A DNA stretch of 64,000 nucleotides from JANNVK01 sp031430435. GTDB lineage: Bacteria; Acidobacteriota; Blastocatellia; Pyrinomonadales; Pyrinomonadaceae. The notes under the pieces were generated by a model. It saw nothing but the letters and a program-made list of their open reading frames with translations, was not told the DNA's origin and searched no databases. Made by a program: the position numbers and the translations under genes. Location of the stretch: assembly GCA_031430435.1 (NCBI GenBank), contig JANPBM010000018.1, forward strand, positions 45,746 to 109,745, written 5' to 3'. Shown here one piece after another: positions 33,955-45,785 of this stretch. Position 1 is the first letter of the stretch. Every line of letters starts with the position of its first letter.

Positions 33955-35679
33955 CTAGGCTTTACCTTCCAAAAACGCCTTCAATTTTCGTGACCGCGAA
34001 GGATGCCGCAGTTTCCGTAATGCTTTGGCTTCGATCTGCCTGATGCGTTCGCGGGTTACGGCAAAATGTTGCCCGACTTCTTCGAGCGTGTGTTCCGAGC
34101 CGGTGTTTCCCAGTCCGAAACGCATTTTGATAACTTTTTCTTCACGCGGCGTGAGCGTTGCCAAAACTTCGTCCGTGATTTCTCGCAGATTCATTACCGT
34201 AACGCTTTCCGCCGGATTCAAAATCGAGCGATCTTCGATAAAATCGCCGAGATGCGAATCTTCTTCTTCGCCGATTGGTGTTTCTAAACTAATCGGTTCT
34301 TGAGCGATTTTCAGAACTTTTCGCACTTTTGAAACCGGAATATCCATCTTCTTGGCGATTTCCTCAGAACTCGGTTCGCGTCCCAATTCTTGCACCAACG
34401 CCCGACTCGTGCGAATCAGTTTGTTGATCGTTTCAATCATATGGACGGGAATTCTGATAGTTCTCGCTTGGTCGGCGATTGCCCGCGTAATTGCCTGCCG
34501 AATCCACCAAGTTGCGTAAGTAGAGAACTTATAGCCGCGTCGCCATTCAAATTTATCAACGGCTTTCATCAAACCGATGTTGCCTTCTTGGATTAAATCC
34601 AAAAACTGCAAACCGCGATTCGTGTATTTTTTCGCGATTGAAACAACGAGCCGCAAGTTTGCTTCAACCAGTTCGCGTTTGGCTTGATTCGTCTCAGATT
34701 CGCCGATGGTAATTGCCGTGAACGCGCGTTTTATGTCAATCGGAGCAATGTGATAATTGCCTTCAATCTCGATTAAACGATTACGCTTGACCGTGATTTT
34801 CGCGTTTATTTCTTTCTTTTCGTCCGCCGTCAGTTTGCCTTCGAGCCGATCTTCAAATTTTCGATTATCTTTTTCAATCTTGCGAATTTCGTTTGAAATA
34901 ATCCGAATCGAGTTAATCAGTTTTTGACGCGCTTTTTCCGTCAAGTTCAAATTTTTGATTTCAGTGGCAATTTCCAGACGCATTCTCGCCACTTCGCGTT
35001 TGGAGTGAAGCAGTTTTTTGGTCGATTTTCCTTTCGCTTTTCGCTGTTCTTCGCGCAAATTCCCGAAAGCCGCCAACGCTTCGTCGAACAAAACTTTGAC
35101 ATTTTCGATGCCTTCGATTGTCCACCGCAAATACTCGTCGGCTTTGTCTTCTTCGCCTGAAAGCTCGGCTTGTTCCGAAAATGAAACGGTGTCGCGAATG
35201 CCGGCTCTGCCTGCTTTCAACTCGTCGCCGATTTTGATTAACGCTTCGACCGCGATCGGCGAACGTGAAATCGATTTTTGGGTACGGATTTGTCCGCGTT
35301 CGATGCGTTTGGCAATAACCACTTCGCCTTCGCGCGTCAAAAGCGGCACAACGCCCATTTCGCGTAAATAAAGCCTGACAGGATCATTGGTTTTATCCAA
35401 AGTTCCGGCGGAAAGGTCTAAATCGAGTTCTTCGTCGTCGTCGGAATCAACGCCGTCGGTCGATAAACTCGCGGCAGATTCAAGCAATGCGGAATCGGAA
35501 TTTCCGACCGCCACGCTCGAACCTTCAAGCCGTTGCAAAACATCCTCCAAATCTTCGGGCGAAACCATCGAATCGGGAATTTCACGATTCAAATCATCGT
35601 ATGTCAGGAAATTTTTCTTATCTCGACCGAGTTCCAGCAATCGGTCAACTAAATCATCTTTTTCTTCGTAATCAGTCAT
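33955..35679 (-). CDS. rpoD: RNA polymerase primary sigma factor
   Basis: 574 residues. Region 1.1 at the N-terminus, an acidic linker (DSDDDEELDLDLSAG), region 1.2 with DPVRLYLREMGVVPLLTREGE, a non-conserved insert, region 2 (KYTNRGLQFLDLIQEGNIGLMKAVDKFEWRRGYKFSTYATWWIRQAITRAIADQARTIR, split here only by length) and region 4 (LTPREEKVIKMRFGLG, VTRERIRQIEAKALRKLRHP). The house sigma-70 directing most transcription. It follows dnaG by 36 bp on the same strand, the usual dnaG-rpoD operon. Confidence 0.97.
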   Translation of the reverse strand: MTDYEEKDDLVDRLLELGRDKKNFLTYDDLNREIPDSMVSPEDLEDVLQRLEGSSVAVGNSDSALLESAASLSTDGVDSDDDEELDLDLSAGTLDKTNDPVRLYLREMGVVPLLTREGEVVIAKRIERGQIRTQKSISRSPIAVEALIKIGDELKAGRAGIRDTVSFSEQAELSGEEDKADEYLRWTIEGIENVKVLFDEALAAFGNLREEQRKAKGKSTKKLLHSKREVARMRLEIATEIKNLNLTEKARQKLINSIRIISNEIRKIEKDNRKFEDRLEGKLTADEKKEINAKITVKRNRLIEIEGNYHIAPIDIKRAFTAITIGESETNQAKRELVEANLRLVVSIAKKYTNRGLQFLDLIQEGNIGLMKAVDKFEWRRGYKFSTYATWWIRQAITRAIADQARTIRIPVHMIETINKLIRTSRALVQELGREPSSEEIAKKMDIPVSKVRKVLKIAQEPISLETPIGEEEDSHLGDFIEDRSILNPAESVTVMNLREITDEVLATLTPREEKVIKMRFGLGNTGSEHTLEEVGQHFAVTRERIRQIEAKALRKLRHPSRSRKLKAFLEGKA

Positions 35680-35715
35680 ATAAAATTAGATTGTAAATCG
35701 GGCAAAATCGTTGTT

Positions 35716-37566
35716 TTAATTATTGGGCGAAAGGTTTAGTTCAAGCCCGTGTTTCATTCGTCCGAGTTCAATATGCTCATTGGACAAACGTTGAAGCAGT
35801 TCAAAATCTCCGCTTTGTTCAACGCTTGAAAGTTCTTGGCTGATTTCGGCAATTCGGTTTGAAATCGCCATCAGCCGCAAAGTTATAAAACATCGTTCTG
35901 CCTCAGCCAACACTTCATCGATCGCTTCACCTTCGGCTCGCGCAGGTTCGTTCATCAGCAACAACGGCAAAAAGTCTTCTGCAATCGCATCATCGGAAAC
36001 CGAGTTTGTCAGTTTTTCCGCGTTGATTTGTTCGCCGTTTTGTTGAATTGTCAAAAATGCGCGAAAGATTGAAGCGGTCGCCAGTGCCTCAAAATCAGTC
36101 TCTTCAAACTGCGGCAAAATTACTTGACGCAGTTCGTCATCATTTATCAAAAGTTCCAAAAGCCTTTGTTCGGCAAAGGTTACACGGATTTGCGTAACAC
36201 TCGAAACGGTTCGCCGAATCACTTCCGAATCAAAATTTGCACCCAGCTTTATCGTTTTCCACAACTCGCGCTTTAACGCTTCGTTTTCAACCCGCAAAAA
36301 ATTCATCGCTTGGTCAAAAGATTCACGTTTCTGAATCGAATTGCGTACAGCCGAAATTACGGGCAACACATCTTCGATTGCTTCGGCTTTTTGCCTCGCC
36401 AAACTAAGATTTCGTTCCCGCACGGCATTTTGTAAAACGAATTGGAGATGTGGAGAAGCGTTTCCGCGTTGTTGATTATAACTTTCTAAACCGTTGGCTC
36501 GGATAAAATCATCGGGATCTTGCCCGTTTGGTAAAATTAAAACCTTTATCTCGAAATCTTCCGCCAACAATGGTTCGACAGCTCTTCTCGCCGCCTTCAC
36601 ACCTGCACTATCTCCATCATAATTCACAACTGTTTTACGAGCAAACCGCGATAAAAGTTTAGCTTGTTCAGACGTGAACGCAGTTCCCAAACTTGCGACC
36701 GTATTTTTTACGCCGAATTGATAAAGTGAGATTAAATCCAAATAACCTTCGACCAAAATTACAAACTTTTGCCGCTTGATTTCCGCCTTGTTTTGAAACA
36801 ATCCGTACAGATTATTTCCTTTGACATAAGCCGGAGTTTCGGGCGAATTCAGATATTTCGGCTCGCCTTTGTCCAAAATTCTGGCTCCGAACGCGATTGG
36901 TTTGCCGTTTACATCCAAAACCGGAAAGATAAGTCGTCCGCGAAAACGGTCATATGTGCGTTTCTTTTCTTCGTTTACGGAAACAAGACCGGAGAGAGCG
37001 ATGAGTTTATCGTCCGCGCCTTTTTCTTTTAAAAGATTCATAATCGAATCCCAAGTTTCGGGCGCGTAACCGATTCGGAAAGTTTTTTGCGTATCTTCGG
37101 TAATACCGCGATTGAGCAGATATTCGCGTGCTTTGTTCGCATCATTGTTTGATTCGGCAAGTTCGCATTCCCAAAATTCGAGTGCAAGCTGATTCAGCTC
37201 GATAACTTCGTCGGCGAGTTTTTTGCGTTCGTCCGATTTCTTTTTAGATTTCTTAAACTGTTCATCGTCAACAGGTTCGGGCAACATTACACCGGAAATT
37301 TCGGCAACTCGTTTAATGGCTTCGGGAAAATTCAAGCCTTCCATTTCCATCAAAAAATTAAACGCCGTTCCTGATTTTGAACAACCGAAACATTTATAAA
37401 AGCCTTTCGCGGGCGAAACCGAAAACGAAGGAGTTTTTTCGCCGTGAAACGGACAATTTCCCCAAAAGTTCGTCCCTTTTTTCTTGAGCGGAACAAACAT
37501 CTCCACAATCCGCACAATGTCGGCTCGCGTTTTCAATTCATCAATAAAGTATTGCGGATAGTGCAT
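35716..37566 (-). CDS. dnaG: DNA primase
   Basis: Makes RNA primers for replication. 616 residues. The N-terminal zinc finger holds the CxxH/CxxC set (CPFH, CFGC). The catalytic core starts NRGITEDTQKTFRIGYAP, and the TOPRIM domain has VILVEGYLDLISLYQFG and NYDGDSAGVKAARRA. The C-terminal helicase-binding part is divergent, as usual. It lies upstream of rpoD. Confidence 0.96.
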   Translation of the reverse strand: MHYPQYFIDELKTRADIVRIVEMFVPLKKKGTNFWGNCPFHGEKTPSFSVSPAKGFYKCFGCSKSGTAFNFLMEMEGLNFPEAIKRVAEISGVMLPEPVDDEQFKKSKKKSDERKKLADEVIELNQLALEFWECELAESNNDANKAREYLLNRGITEDTQKTFRIGYAPETWDSIMNLLKEKGADDKLIALSGLVSVNEEKKRTYDRFRGRLIFPVLDVNGKPIAFGARILDKGEPKYLNSPETPAYVKGNNLYGLFQNKAEIKRQKFVILVEGYLDLISLYQFGVKNTVASLGTAFTSEQAKLLSRFARKTVVNYDGDSAGVKAARRAVEPLLAEDFEIKVLILPNGQDPDDFIRANGLESYNQQRGNASPHLQFVLQNAVRERNLSLARQKAEAIEDVLPVISAVRNSIQKRESFDQAMNFLRVENEALKRELWKTIKLGANFDSEVIRRTVSSVTQIRVTFAEQRLLELLINDDELRQVILPQFEETDFEALATASIFRAFLTIQQNGEQINAEKLTNSVSDDAIAEDFLPLLLMNEPARAEGEAIDEVLAEAERCFITLRLMAISNRIAEISQELSSVEQSGDFELLQRLSNEHIELGRMKHGLELNLSPNN

Positions 37567-37572
37567 TTGTTC

Positions 37573-37607
37573 AAGTAAAAAGTAAAAAGTTAAAAGGTAA
37601 AAGTAAG
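37573..37607. repeat. AAAAGT word repeat upstream of dnaG
   Basis: Tandem degenerate copies of AGTAAAAAGT/AGTTAAAAGG fill the 48-bp gap between the dnaG start and the stop of the next minus-strand gene. A related word occurs in the repeats at 14672 and 18465. Confidence 0.5.
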
Positions 37608-37614
37608 GAAACGG

Positions 37615-38286
37615 CTAATTGCGTTGTTTTTTCGGAACAAGCCGGTAGTCAGCGTTTTCAAGAACATTATTTGTCTTTGGCTTCCTAAAGAACTTTAATC
37701 TGTTTTGTTCAACGTCATAATTCCTGATGAGGTTGTTTTGCAATTCCTTTCGTTTTCGTAAGAATTGCTTTTGCGAATTTGAGTAAATAACAACATTTAT
37801 ATAAGCGTGTGTATTACCGTTCAAAATAAGTTGAAAATACAAATTACTGAAAAACATACAAATACCGGAAACTTCGGAATCACTATAAAAGATAAAAGGT
37901 TTTGTTTTGCTGTGAAAATAGTAGTCCCATTTTTCTTCATCAAAAGAAGGCTTTTCAGCACCTTGCGGGATTTTCCACAATTCAGTCCGAGTTTTATCTT
38001 CGCTCTTTCCTTGAACAAAATAAATATGGTTAATGTCTCTCGATAAAAAATGCGATTTTACGGCAACTTCGTAATAATAACTCTCAACCGGATTATTTTT
38101 GTTTTTGTAAATTACTACATAACCGATTGAGTTTGTTTCTATTAGTTCACTCAAAAACACATCAAAATTACTATGACAACAATCTATCATCCCAAATTCA
38201 TCAAACAATTCAGCTTCCGGTTTTTCCTGTCCGAACGAAACTTGGAAACTTAAAATCAACAAACCCGTTAAAATTATAAATCGCAT
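37615..38286 (-). CDS. Secreted protein of unknown function
   Basis: 223 residues. Signal peptide RFIILTGLLILSFQVSFG; mature part begins QEKPEAELFDEFGMIDCCHSNFD. No family recognised, but the start 'DEFG...C..' and the later Tyr/Asn-rich segments recall periplasmic proteins of acidobacteria. It lies 31 bp downstream of the transferase-like gene on the same strand and may share its message. Confidence 0.6.
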   Translation of the reverse strand: MRFIILTGLLILSFQVSFGQEKPEAELFDEFGMIDCCHSNFDVFLSELIETNSIGYVVIYKNKNNPVESYYYEVAVKSHFLSRDINHIYFVQGKSEDKTRTELWKIPQGAEKPSFDEEKWDYYFHSKTKPFIFYSDSEVSGICMFFSNLYFQLILNGNTHAYINVVIYSNSQKQFLRKRKELQNNLIRNYDVEQNRLKFFRKPKTNNVLENADYRLVPKKQRN

Positions 38287-38317
38287 ATTTTTGTTTTTCC
38301 TTTGGTTATTGATTCAA

Positions 38318-39010
38318 TTAAATTACAATTCCGAATTCGTCTATCAAATCACGCCGGTATAATTGCCAACCGTCCAATTCGGGAATCAAAATTTCAACGG
38401 CATTATTGTTAAAGCAAAGTTTGTAATCAAATTCAGGTCGTTTATAAACAACATATCCCGGATAATACCATTGGATATTCCTGCGTTGCCCAAGCTCGAT
38501 TTTCAACATCATCAAGTATTTTCCCAAACTGAATCTTTTATAATCGGGATGATAAAAATTCATGATTCCGGCAATGCTTCCGGAACCCCAATCGGCAATA
38601 CCAACGGCAATCAGTTTCGTCTTATCTCTAATTTCAATCAATTCGGTATCAAATACATTCGACGGCAGTTCGTCGCCATATAACCAATGATAAACAGATT
38701 TTGCTGCCGGAAAATCAACACCTGTTTGATAAACGGTATAAAGGTCTTCGATCTCATCGGTTATTTCCACCGGTTTTACCGACACCTCAAATTGCCGGTT
38801 TCCGGTTTTTATTCGTCGCTGAGATTTGCCGAGAGCAATATGTTTTAGATTGTACCTTAACCAAAAAACGCGATACATTTGGTCTTCCGGCATTATAAAA
38901 TGAGTGGTAAAGATGCTTTGTCCCATCCGATACCAACCCGTTTCAAGAAACTCGTCAAGTTCTTTGCCGTTCATTTTTTCGGGGTAATAGACTTTATTTT
39001 CCGACAACAT
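38318..39010 (-). CDS. Arginyl/leucyl-tRNA-protein transferase-like protein (ATE C-terminal domain)
   Basis: 230 residues resembling the C-terminal acyl-transfer half of ATE1/Bpt enzymes: GWYRMGQSIF, VFWLRYNL, KSVYHWLYGDE, AVGIADWGSGSIAGIMNFYHP, SLGKYLMMLKIE and YYPGYVVYKRPEFDYK. These enzymes add Leu or Arg to protein N-termini for ClpAP-type degradation. The N-terminal cysteine part of classical ATE/Bpt is missing, so activity is uncertain. Originally it probably followed mutS2 directly (see the 39024 repeat). Confidence 0.65.
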   Translation of the reverse strand: MLSENKVYYPEKMNGKELDEFLETGWYRMGQSIFTTHFIMPEDQMYRVFWLRYNLKHIALGKSQRRIKTGNRQFEVSVKPVEITDEIEDLYTVYQTGVDFPAAKSVYHWLYGDELPSNVFDTELIEIRDKTKLIAVGIADWGSGSIAGIMNFYHPDYKRFSLGKYLMMLKIELGQRRNIQWYYPGYVVYKRPEFDYKLCFNNNAVEILIPELDGWQLYRRDLIDEFGIVI

Positions 39011-39023
39011 TGCGTGGTTTTCC

Positions 39024-39076
39024 TAACTTTTCAGTTCAACTATTGTAGCACCTTCGCCGCCTTGGTTTTGTTCGGC
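39024..39076. repeat. Downstream copy of the 53-bp mutS2 3' end
   Basis: Identical over 53 bp to 40329-40381. On the minus strand it still encodes the last MutS2 residues (AEQNQGGEGATIVELKS) followed by TAG. It lies 13 bp before the transferase-like gene, 1.3 kb beyond the present mutS2 end. Confidence 0.92.
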
Positions 39077-39197
39077 AAACAATTCATCGTGCTGAAAACA
39101 ATATGATAATGAAGACTTAAATGAGTTTATGACATGGTTTTTGCATCGTTCTACCAGAACGGAAAATGTGTGTTTGAATCTTTCCCGACGTTCCAAA

Positions 39198-40313
39198 TTA
39201 AGTTACTTTCCATAATAGTGGTTTATTCATTGAAGCCAAGTTTTTCCAGTTCATTATTGTTTTGAGATACTTTCGCTTGAATACTTGAATATTTCCACAA
39301 TGGTTGCAAATACACGAAAAGTCATCGATAATATCTGACTCTGATAAACGAAAAGAATCTGATGAAACAAAAGGATTCGCAGAATAAAACTCATAAATCC
39401 CCACTTTGCAGAAAATACATTTTTGCGAAAGTTGAATATCCAAGTATCGTGCGTCATTTTCAATATCTTCAATCATTTTTTCTACCTCTTTAGCAAGTTC
39501 ATTTGCATCTTGAAATCTATCATCGGGATTCTCTTTTATTGTCTTTTCAAAAATTCTCTCGTAAATAAAATGAAAAGCGTGTTCGTTCTTAAATATGTTC
39601 CTCAAATCTTTATCTGCTTCGTAAAGATAATTTTCACGAGTTTTAACATTTTCGGTAACCATCCAATACAATAGTTTTCCAAGTGAATAAACATCTGAAC
39701 TTTTAGGAATCTCTTTAACTTTACCGCTCTCAAATTCAGGTGCCATGTAAAATCTTGTCCCGACTACTCTATTATCTTCAATAGTTAGTCTTTCAAAACC
39801 ACTGTCTGTTGGGAAACAAATTCCAAAATCTGAAATAATAGGAGTGAAAATGTCGTCTTTGAATAAAATGTTTTCTGGCTTAATATCCCGGTGAACTATA
39901 TTATTTTCATGAGAAAAACCTATTGCTATGCAAATCTCTAAAAAGATATAGAGAATATCAACAATATGTAATTCTGAAATTTTATCAAATGATAAATCTC
40001 CACCTTCACAATACTCCATAACTATGTAAGGTTTTTCACCCTCTACATCAGAATCCACTATTTTTATAATATTAGGGTGTTGGAGTTTTTCTATTGAGTC
40101 TCTTTCTACCTTAAATCTGTCTATACGATTTATATCTGATAATCTCTTTAGAGCATATCTCGTGTGTTCTTTAGTATTTACATCTTCGACTAAATAAACA
40201 AGAGCCTGTCCACCTTTCCCAATAGACGAATCCTTTAGAATCTCCTTTCCATTTTTATCAACAGATTTTTCTTGAATAACTTTCCATCTGGTTCCGTATA
40301 TTTTTTCTGCCAT
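39198..40313 (-). CDS. Serine/threonine protein kinase with C-terminal zinc ribbon
   Basis: 371 residues. A complete Hanks-type kinase: glycine loop GKGGQALVY (32-40), Lys56 in YALKRL, HRDIKPEN with Asp143, DFG with Asp162, APE in YMAPEF and DVYSLGKLLYWMV. The C-terminal part has CIFC and CNHC pairs, a likely zinc ribbon. There is no membrane segment or PASTA domain, unlike house-keeping PknB. It is alone in the cassette at the mutS2 3' end and AT-rich, so it is probably acquired. A defence role is possible but unproven. Confidence 0.9.
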   Translation of the reverse strand: MAEKIYGTRWKVIQEKSVDKNGKEILKDSSIGKGGQALVYLVEDVNTKEHTRYALKRLSDINRIDRFKVERDSIEKLQHPNIIKIVDSDVEGEKPYIVMEYCEGGDLSFDKISELHIVDILYIFLEICIAIGFSHENNIVHRDIKPENILFKDDIFTPIISDFGICFPTDSGFERLTIEDNRVVGTRFYMAPEFESGKVKEIPKSSDVYSLGKLLYWMVTENVKTRENYLYEADKDLRNIFKNEHAFHFIYERIFEKTIKENPDDRFQDANELAKEVEKMIEDIENDARYLDIQLSQKCIFCKVGIYEFYSANPFVSSDSFRLSESDIIDDFSCICNHCGNIQVFKRKYLKTIMNWKNLASMNKPLLWKVT

Positions 40314-40327
40314 AATTAATTTTCTTT

Positions 40328-42799
<2,472 letters not shown>

Positions 42800-42852
42800 G
42801 GTTATTGATTTTACTACAAAATTAAAGTTATAGTTTTCTATCCAAATACAAA

Positions 42853-45294
42853 ATGCGTTTTTTTATTTTAACAACTTTCGTGTGTCTGCTCTTTGTCTTT
42901 TCGGTAGTTGCCGAAGAAATACCCGGCAACAGATTTTTACAAACACAATGGACGACCGAAAACGGTTTGCCGCAAAATTCCGTAACCTCAATCGCTCAAA
43001 CGCCCGACGGTTATTTATGGATCGGCACGTTCGGCGGTTTGGCTCGTTTCGACGGCGTTCGCTTTAAGATTTACACCACTTCAAACACGCCCGAACTTAG
43101 AAGTAATCGGATTACGGCTTTGACAACAGACAGTACCGGAACTCTTTGGATCGGCACCGAAGAAGGCGAGTTATTTAAAGCCGAAAACAGAGTGTTCAGC
43201 TTGTTTGATGACGGCAAGGCTTTTGATAAGCGCGGCATAACGGATATTTTTATTGACGATAAAGGCGTGATGCTGATCGCTTCGGTCAATGCTCGGATTT
43301 GCACCTCGCGCGGCTGTGAAAAATTGGAAACGCCCGACGGAGTATTTAAATTCAGACAGGACACGAACGGCACGATTTGGGCAAAGTCAAACGACAAACT
43401 TTACAAAGTAATTGACCGAAAGTTTATCCGAGATGAATCTTTCAAAGAATCTGTCTTAGATATTGAACCGTGTTTGAACGGCGGTCTGTGGGTCAGTTCC
43501 AAATTTGATTTATCGATTTACCGCGATGAAAACAGGCAGATAATCAAGAGATTCGGCGTTGAATCAAACGCTTCGGTAATTACAGAGTTGCCGACGGGGG
43601 AATTGCGATTCAGCCGAGACAGAAATTTATACTCGTTGAGCACCGATTTTTCGTTTAAGACCGAAATAGAAGAAGTTAAAGAAGGCGGAATAAATAGAAT
43701 TTTTTTTGATAATCAGGCTAATTTATGGCTTGGCTGGGTAAGCAGCGGTTTGGTTCGTTTATCCGATCGGCGAGTTCAAACTTTGACTTTCAATAAGAAA
43801 TTCGCCGACAACTTTTTTGGAACCTCTTCGGTAAATTCAATTGCCGAAGATTTTGAAGGAAATGTTTGGGTAGCAACCCGTGAACTGCTTTTTCGTCGGC
43901 GGAAAGGTGAAACGGTTCAAATATCGGATAACAAACTTAACGGCAGAACAATTGCTCGCGGTTCGCTGTTGGTTAAAAGTGACGGAAGTCTTTGGCAATC
44001 AAGTTCCATGGGCTTATTAAGCGGTGAAGACCGTAAAATTATCGTTCACAACGACATTTCGTGGACACAATCGCAGAGCGGAAACAGCCTGTTTGAAGAC
44101 AGCAAAGGCAACCTTTGGTACGGTTATTACGGGAACGGAGTAATTGTTTCCGACGGGAAAACAATTCTTGCAAAGTATTCGACGGCAGACGGTTTGGCGG
44201 GAAATGTTGTGAGCATTATTACCGAAACCGGAGACGGAGCGATGTGGTTTGGCACAACAACCGGTTTGAGCCGTCTGCAAAACGGCGAATTTACGAATTT
44301 TACCGCCGAAAACGGCTTATCAAACGAGTACGTCCGCGATATTTACGAAGATCAAGACGGCACGCTTTGGATCGGGACTTACGGCGGCGGTTTGAATCGT
44401 TTTCGCAACGGGAAGTTTACCCCGATAACGACGCAAAACGGTTTGTTCGACGACATTGTTTCTCGCATTTTAGTTGACGACGACGATAATTTTTGGATGC
44501 TCGGCAATCGCGGAATTTATTCGGTCAACAGAAAAATGCTCAACAATTTTGCCGACGGAAAAATAAATTCTATTTTTTGTACGGTTTTCACAACCGCCGA
44601 CGGAATGATTACAAGCGAAGGCAACGGCGGTTATCAAAACGCGGGAATACGCGCCCGCGACGGCAAACTTTGGTTTCCGATGATCAACGGATTAGTGATT
44701 ATTGACCCCAAGCAAGAAAAATTACCGCCGCCAAAACCGTTAATCGAAGAAGTTTTTCTAAGCGGTAAATTGGTCGATACGTCAAAGAAAATCGAGATTA
44801 TTTCGGGCAATGAAAGTTTGGAAATAAATTACACCGGCTTCAATTTTCGGAAACCCGAACAAATACGCTTTCGTTACCGGCTGAAAGGCTTGGATGAAAA
44901 TTGGACTGATGCGGGAACTCGGCGAATGGTAAATTATCCTTATCTGCCTTCGGGTAATTACCGTTTTCAGTTTTTAGCCGCGAACGCAGACGGCGTTTGG
45001 AGCAATGAAGTCGGCGAATTTGAAATCGAAGTTTTCCCGCCGTTTTATCGAACTTGGTGGTTTTTGATTTTGGCTTGGTTACTGTTTTTCAGTATTTTAC
45101 TTGCGATTTATCAATACAGAAGCTGGTATTTTGAAAGAGAAAAAGCCAAACAAGCCGAATTTCACGTCAACTTATCAAAGCTCAGGAAAACGAGCGACAG
45201 CGAATTGCGTCCGAAATTCACGACAATCTTGGTCAGCAACTGTTGGTTATCAAAAATTGGTCAAGCTATTGTCTGCAAAAAGCTCGTAAATTGA
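42853..45294 (+). CDS. Sensor histidine kinase, propeller-type sensor part (frameshifted)
   Basis: Secreted N-terminus (FFILTTFVCLLFVFSVVAEE), then about 14 two-component-regulator propeller repeats (TTENGLPQNSVTSIAQTPDG, GTLWIGTEEGEL, DGTLWIGTYGGGLNRF and others) up to about residue 625. A Y_Y_Y domain (LEINYTGFNFRKPEQIRFRY) and a membrane helix (WWFLILAWLLFFSILLAIY) follow. The frame then shifts near 45160-45168, so the DHp and ATPase parts continue in another frame to 45785. The tail after about residue 770 is out of frame. Adjacent to its response regulator. Confidence 0.85.
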   Translation: MRFFILTTFVCLLFVFSVVAEEIPGNRFLQTQWTTENGLPQNSVTSIAQTPDGYLWIGTFGGLARFDGVRFKIYTTSNTPELRSNRITALTTDSTGTLWIGTEEGELFKAENRVFSLFDDGKAFDKRGITDIFIDDKGVMLIASVNARICTSRGCEKLETPDGVFKFRQDTNGTIWAKSNDKLYKVIDRKFIRDESFKESVLDIEPCLNGGLWVSSKFDLSIYRDENRQIIKRFGVESNASVITELPTGELRFSRDRNLYSLSTDFSFKTEIEEVKEGGINRIFFDNQANLWLGWVSSGLVRLSDRRVQTLTFNKKFADNFFGTSSVNSIAEDFEGNVWVATRELLFRRRKGETVQISDNKLNGRTIARGSLLVKSDGSLWQSSSMGLLSGEDRKIIVHNDISWTQSQSGNSLFEDSKGNLWYGYYGNGVIVSDGKTILAKYSTADGLAGNVVSIITETGDGAMWFGTTTGLSRLQNGEFTNFTAENGLSNEYVRDIYEDQDGTLWIGTYGGGLNRFRNGKFTPITTQNGLFDDIVSRILVDDDDNFWMLGNRGIYSVNRKMLNNFADGKINSIFCTVFTTADGMITSEGNGGYQNAGIRARDGKLWFPMINGLVIIDPKQEKLPPPKPLIEEVFLSGKLVDTSKKIEIISGNESLEINYTGFNFRKPEQIRFRYRLKGLDENWTDAGTRRMVNYPYLPSGNYRFQFLAANADGVWSNEVGEFEIEVFPPFYRTWWFLILAWLLFFSILLAIYQYRSWYFEREKAKQAEFHVNLSKLRKTSDSELRPKFTTILVSNCWLSKIGQAIVCKKLVN

Positions 45295-45785
45295 CCGAAA
45301 TGCAAATGCCTGTTCAGCAAATAAACGAATCTGCCGAAGCCGCTTTGACCGAAGTCCGCGCCATGGCTAAAAATTTGAGTCCGTATCATTTGGACAAAGC
45401 GGGCGTTTCAAATACGATTCGTTTTATGGTCAAACAAGTCGGCGAATCCGCCGAAATTGATTTTGAAACGGAAATCGATAATATCGACGGGATTTTATCG
45501 CCCGAAAACGAAATAAATCTATATCGGATTGTGCAGGAATCGCTGAACAATATACTCAAACATTCGCACGCGACCGAAGCAAAAATTTCGATAAAAAGAA
45601 CTGAAAATCTGATAAAATTGATAGTTTCAGATAACGGAATCGGGTTTTACCAAACCGGCGACAATGACAATTTCGGCTTTGGTTTGCACGGAATGGCGGA
45701 AAGGGCAAAGATGCTGAAAGGAACATTTACTGTCAAATCAAACCAAAATAAGGGTACCGAAATTATTATGGAAATTAAAATTTAA
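45165..45785 (+). CDS. Kinase part of the same sensor histidine kinase (after the frameshift)
   Basis: Continues the 42853 gene. Read in the shifted frame it gives QLIKAQENERQRIASEIHDN, the HisKA_3-type dimerisation helix with the phospho-accepting His at 45219-45221. The HATPase follows: NLYRIVQESLNNILKHSHA, DNGIGF and GFGLHGMAERAKML. The frame has no ATG at the break, so the intact protein needs one added base near 45163. If expressed alone, translation could begin at the TTG at 45243, after the histidine. Confidence 0.75.
   Translation, partial: RQLIKAQENERQRIASEIHDNLGQQLLVIKNWSSYCLQKARKLTEMQMPVQQINESAEAALTEVRAMAKNLSPYHLDKAGVSNTIRFMVKQVGESAEIDFETEIDNIDGILSPENEINLYRIVQESLNNILKHSHATEAKISIKRTENLIKLIVSDNGIGFYQTGDNDNFGFGLHGMAERAKMLKGTFTVKSNQNKGTEIIMEIKI

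Noticed and set aside
45160..45168. Programmed -1 frameshift in the sensor kinase
   Set aside because: No X-XXY-YYZ heptamer in the reading frame and no clear downstream stimulator, so a mutation or read error is more likely.
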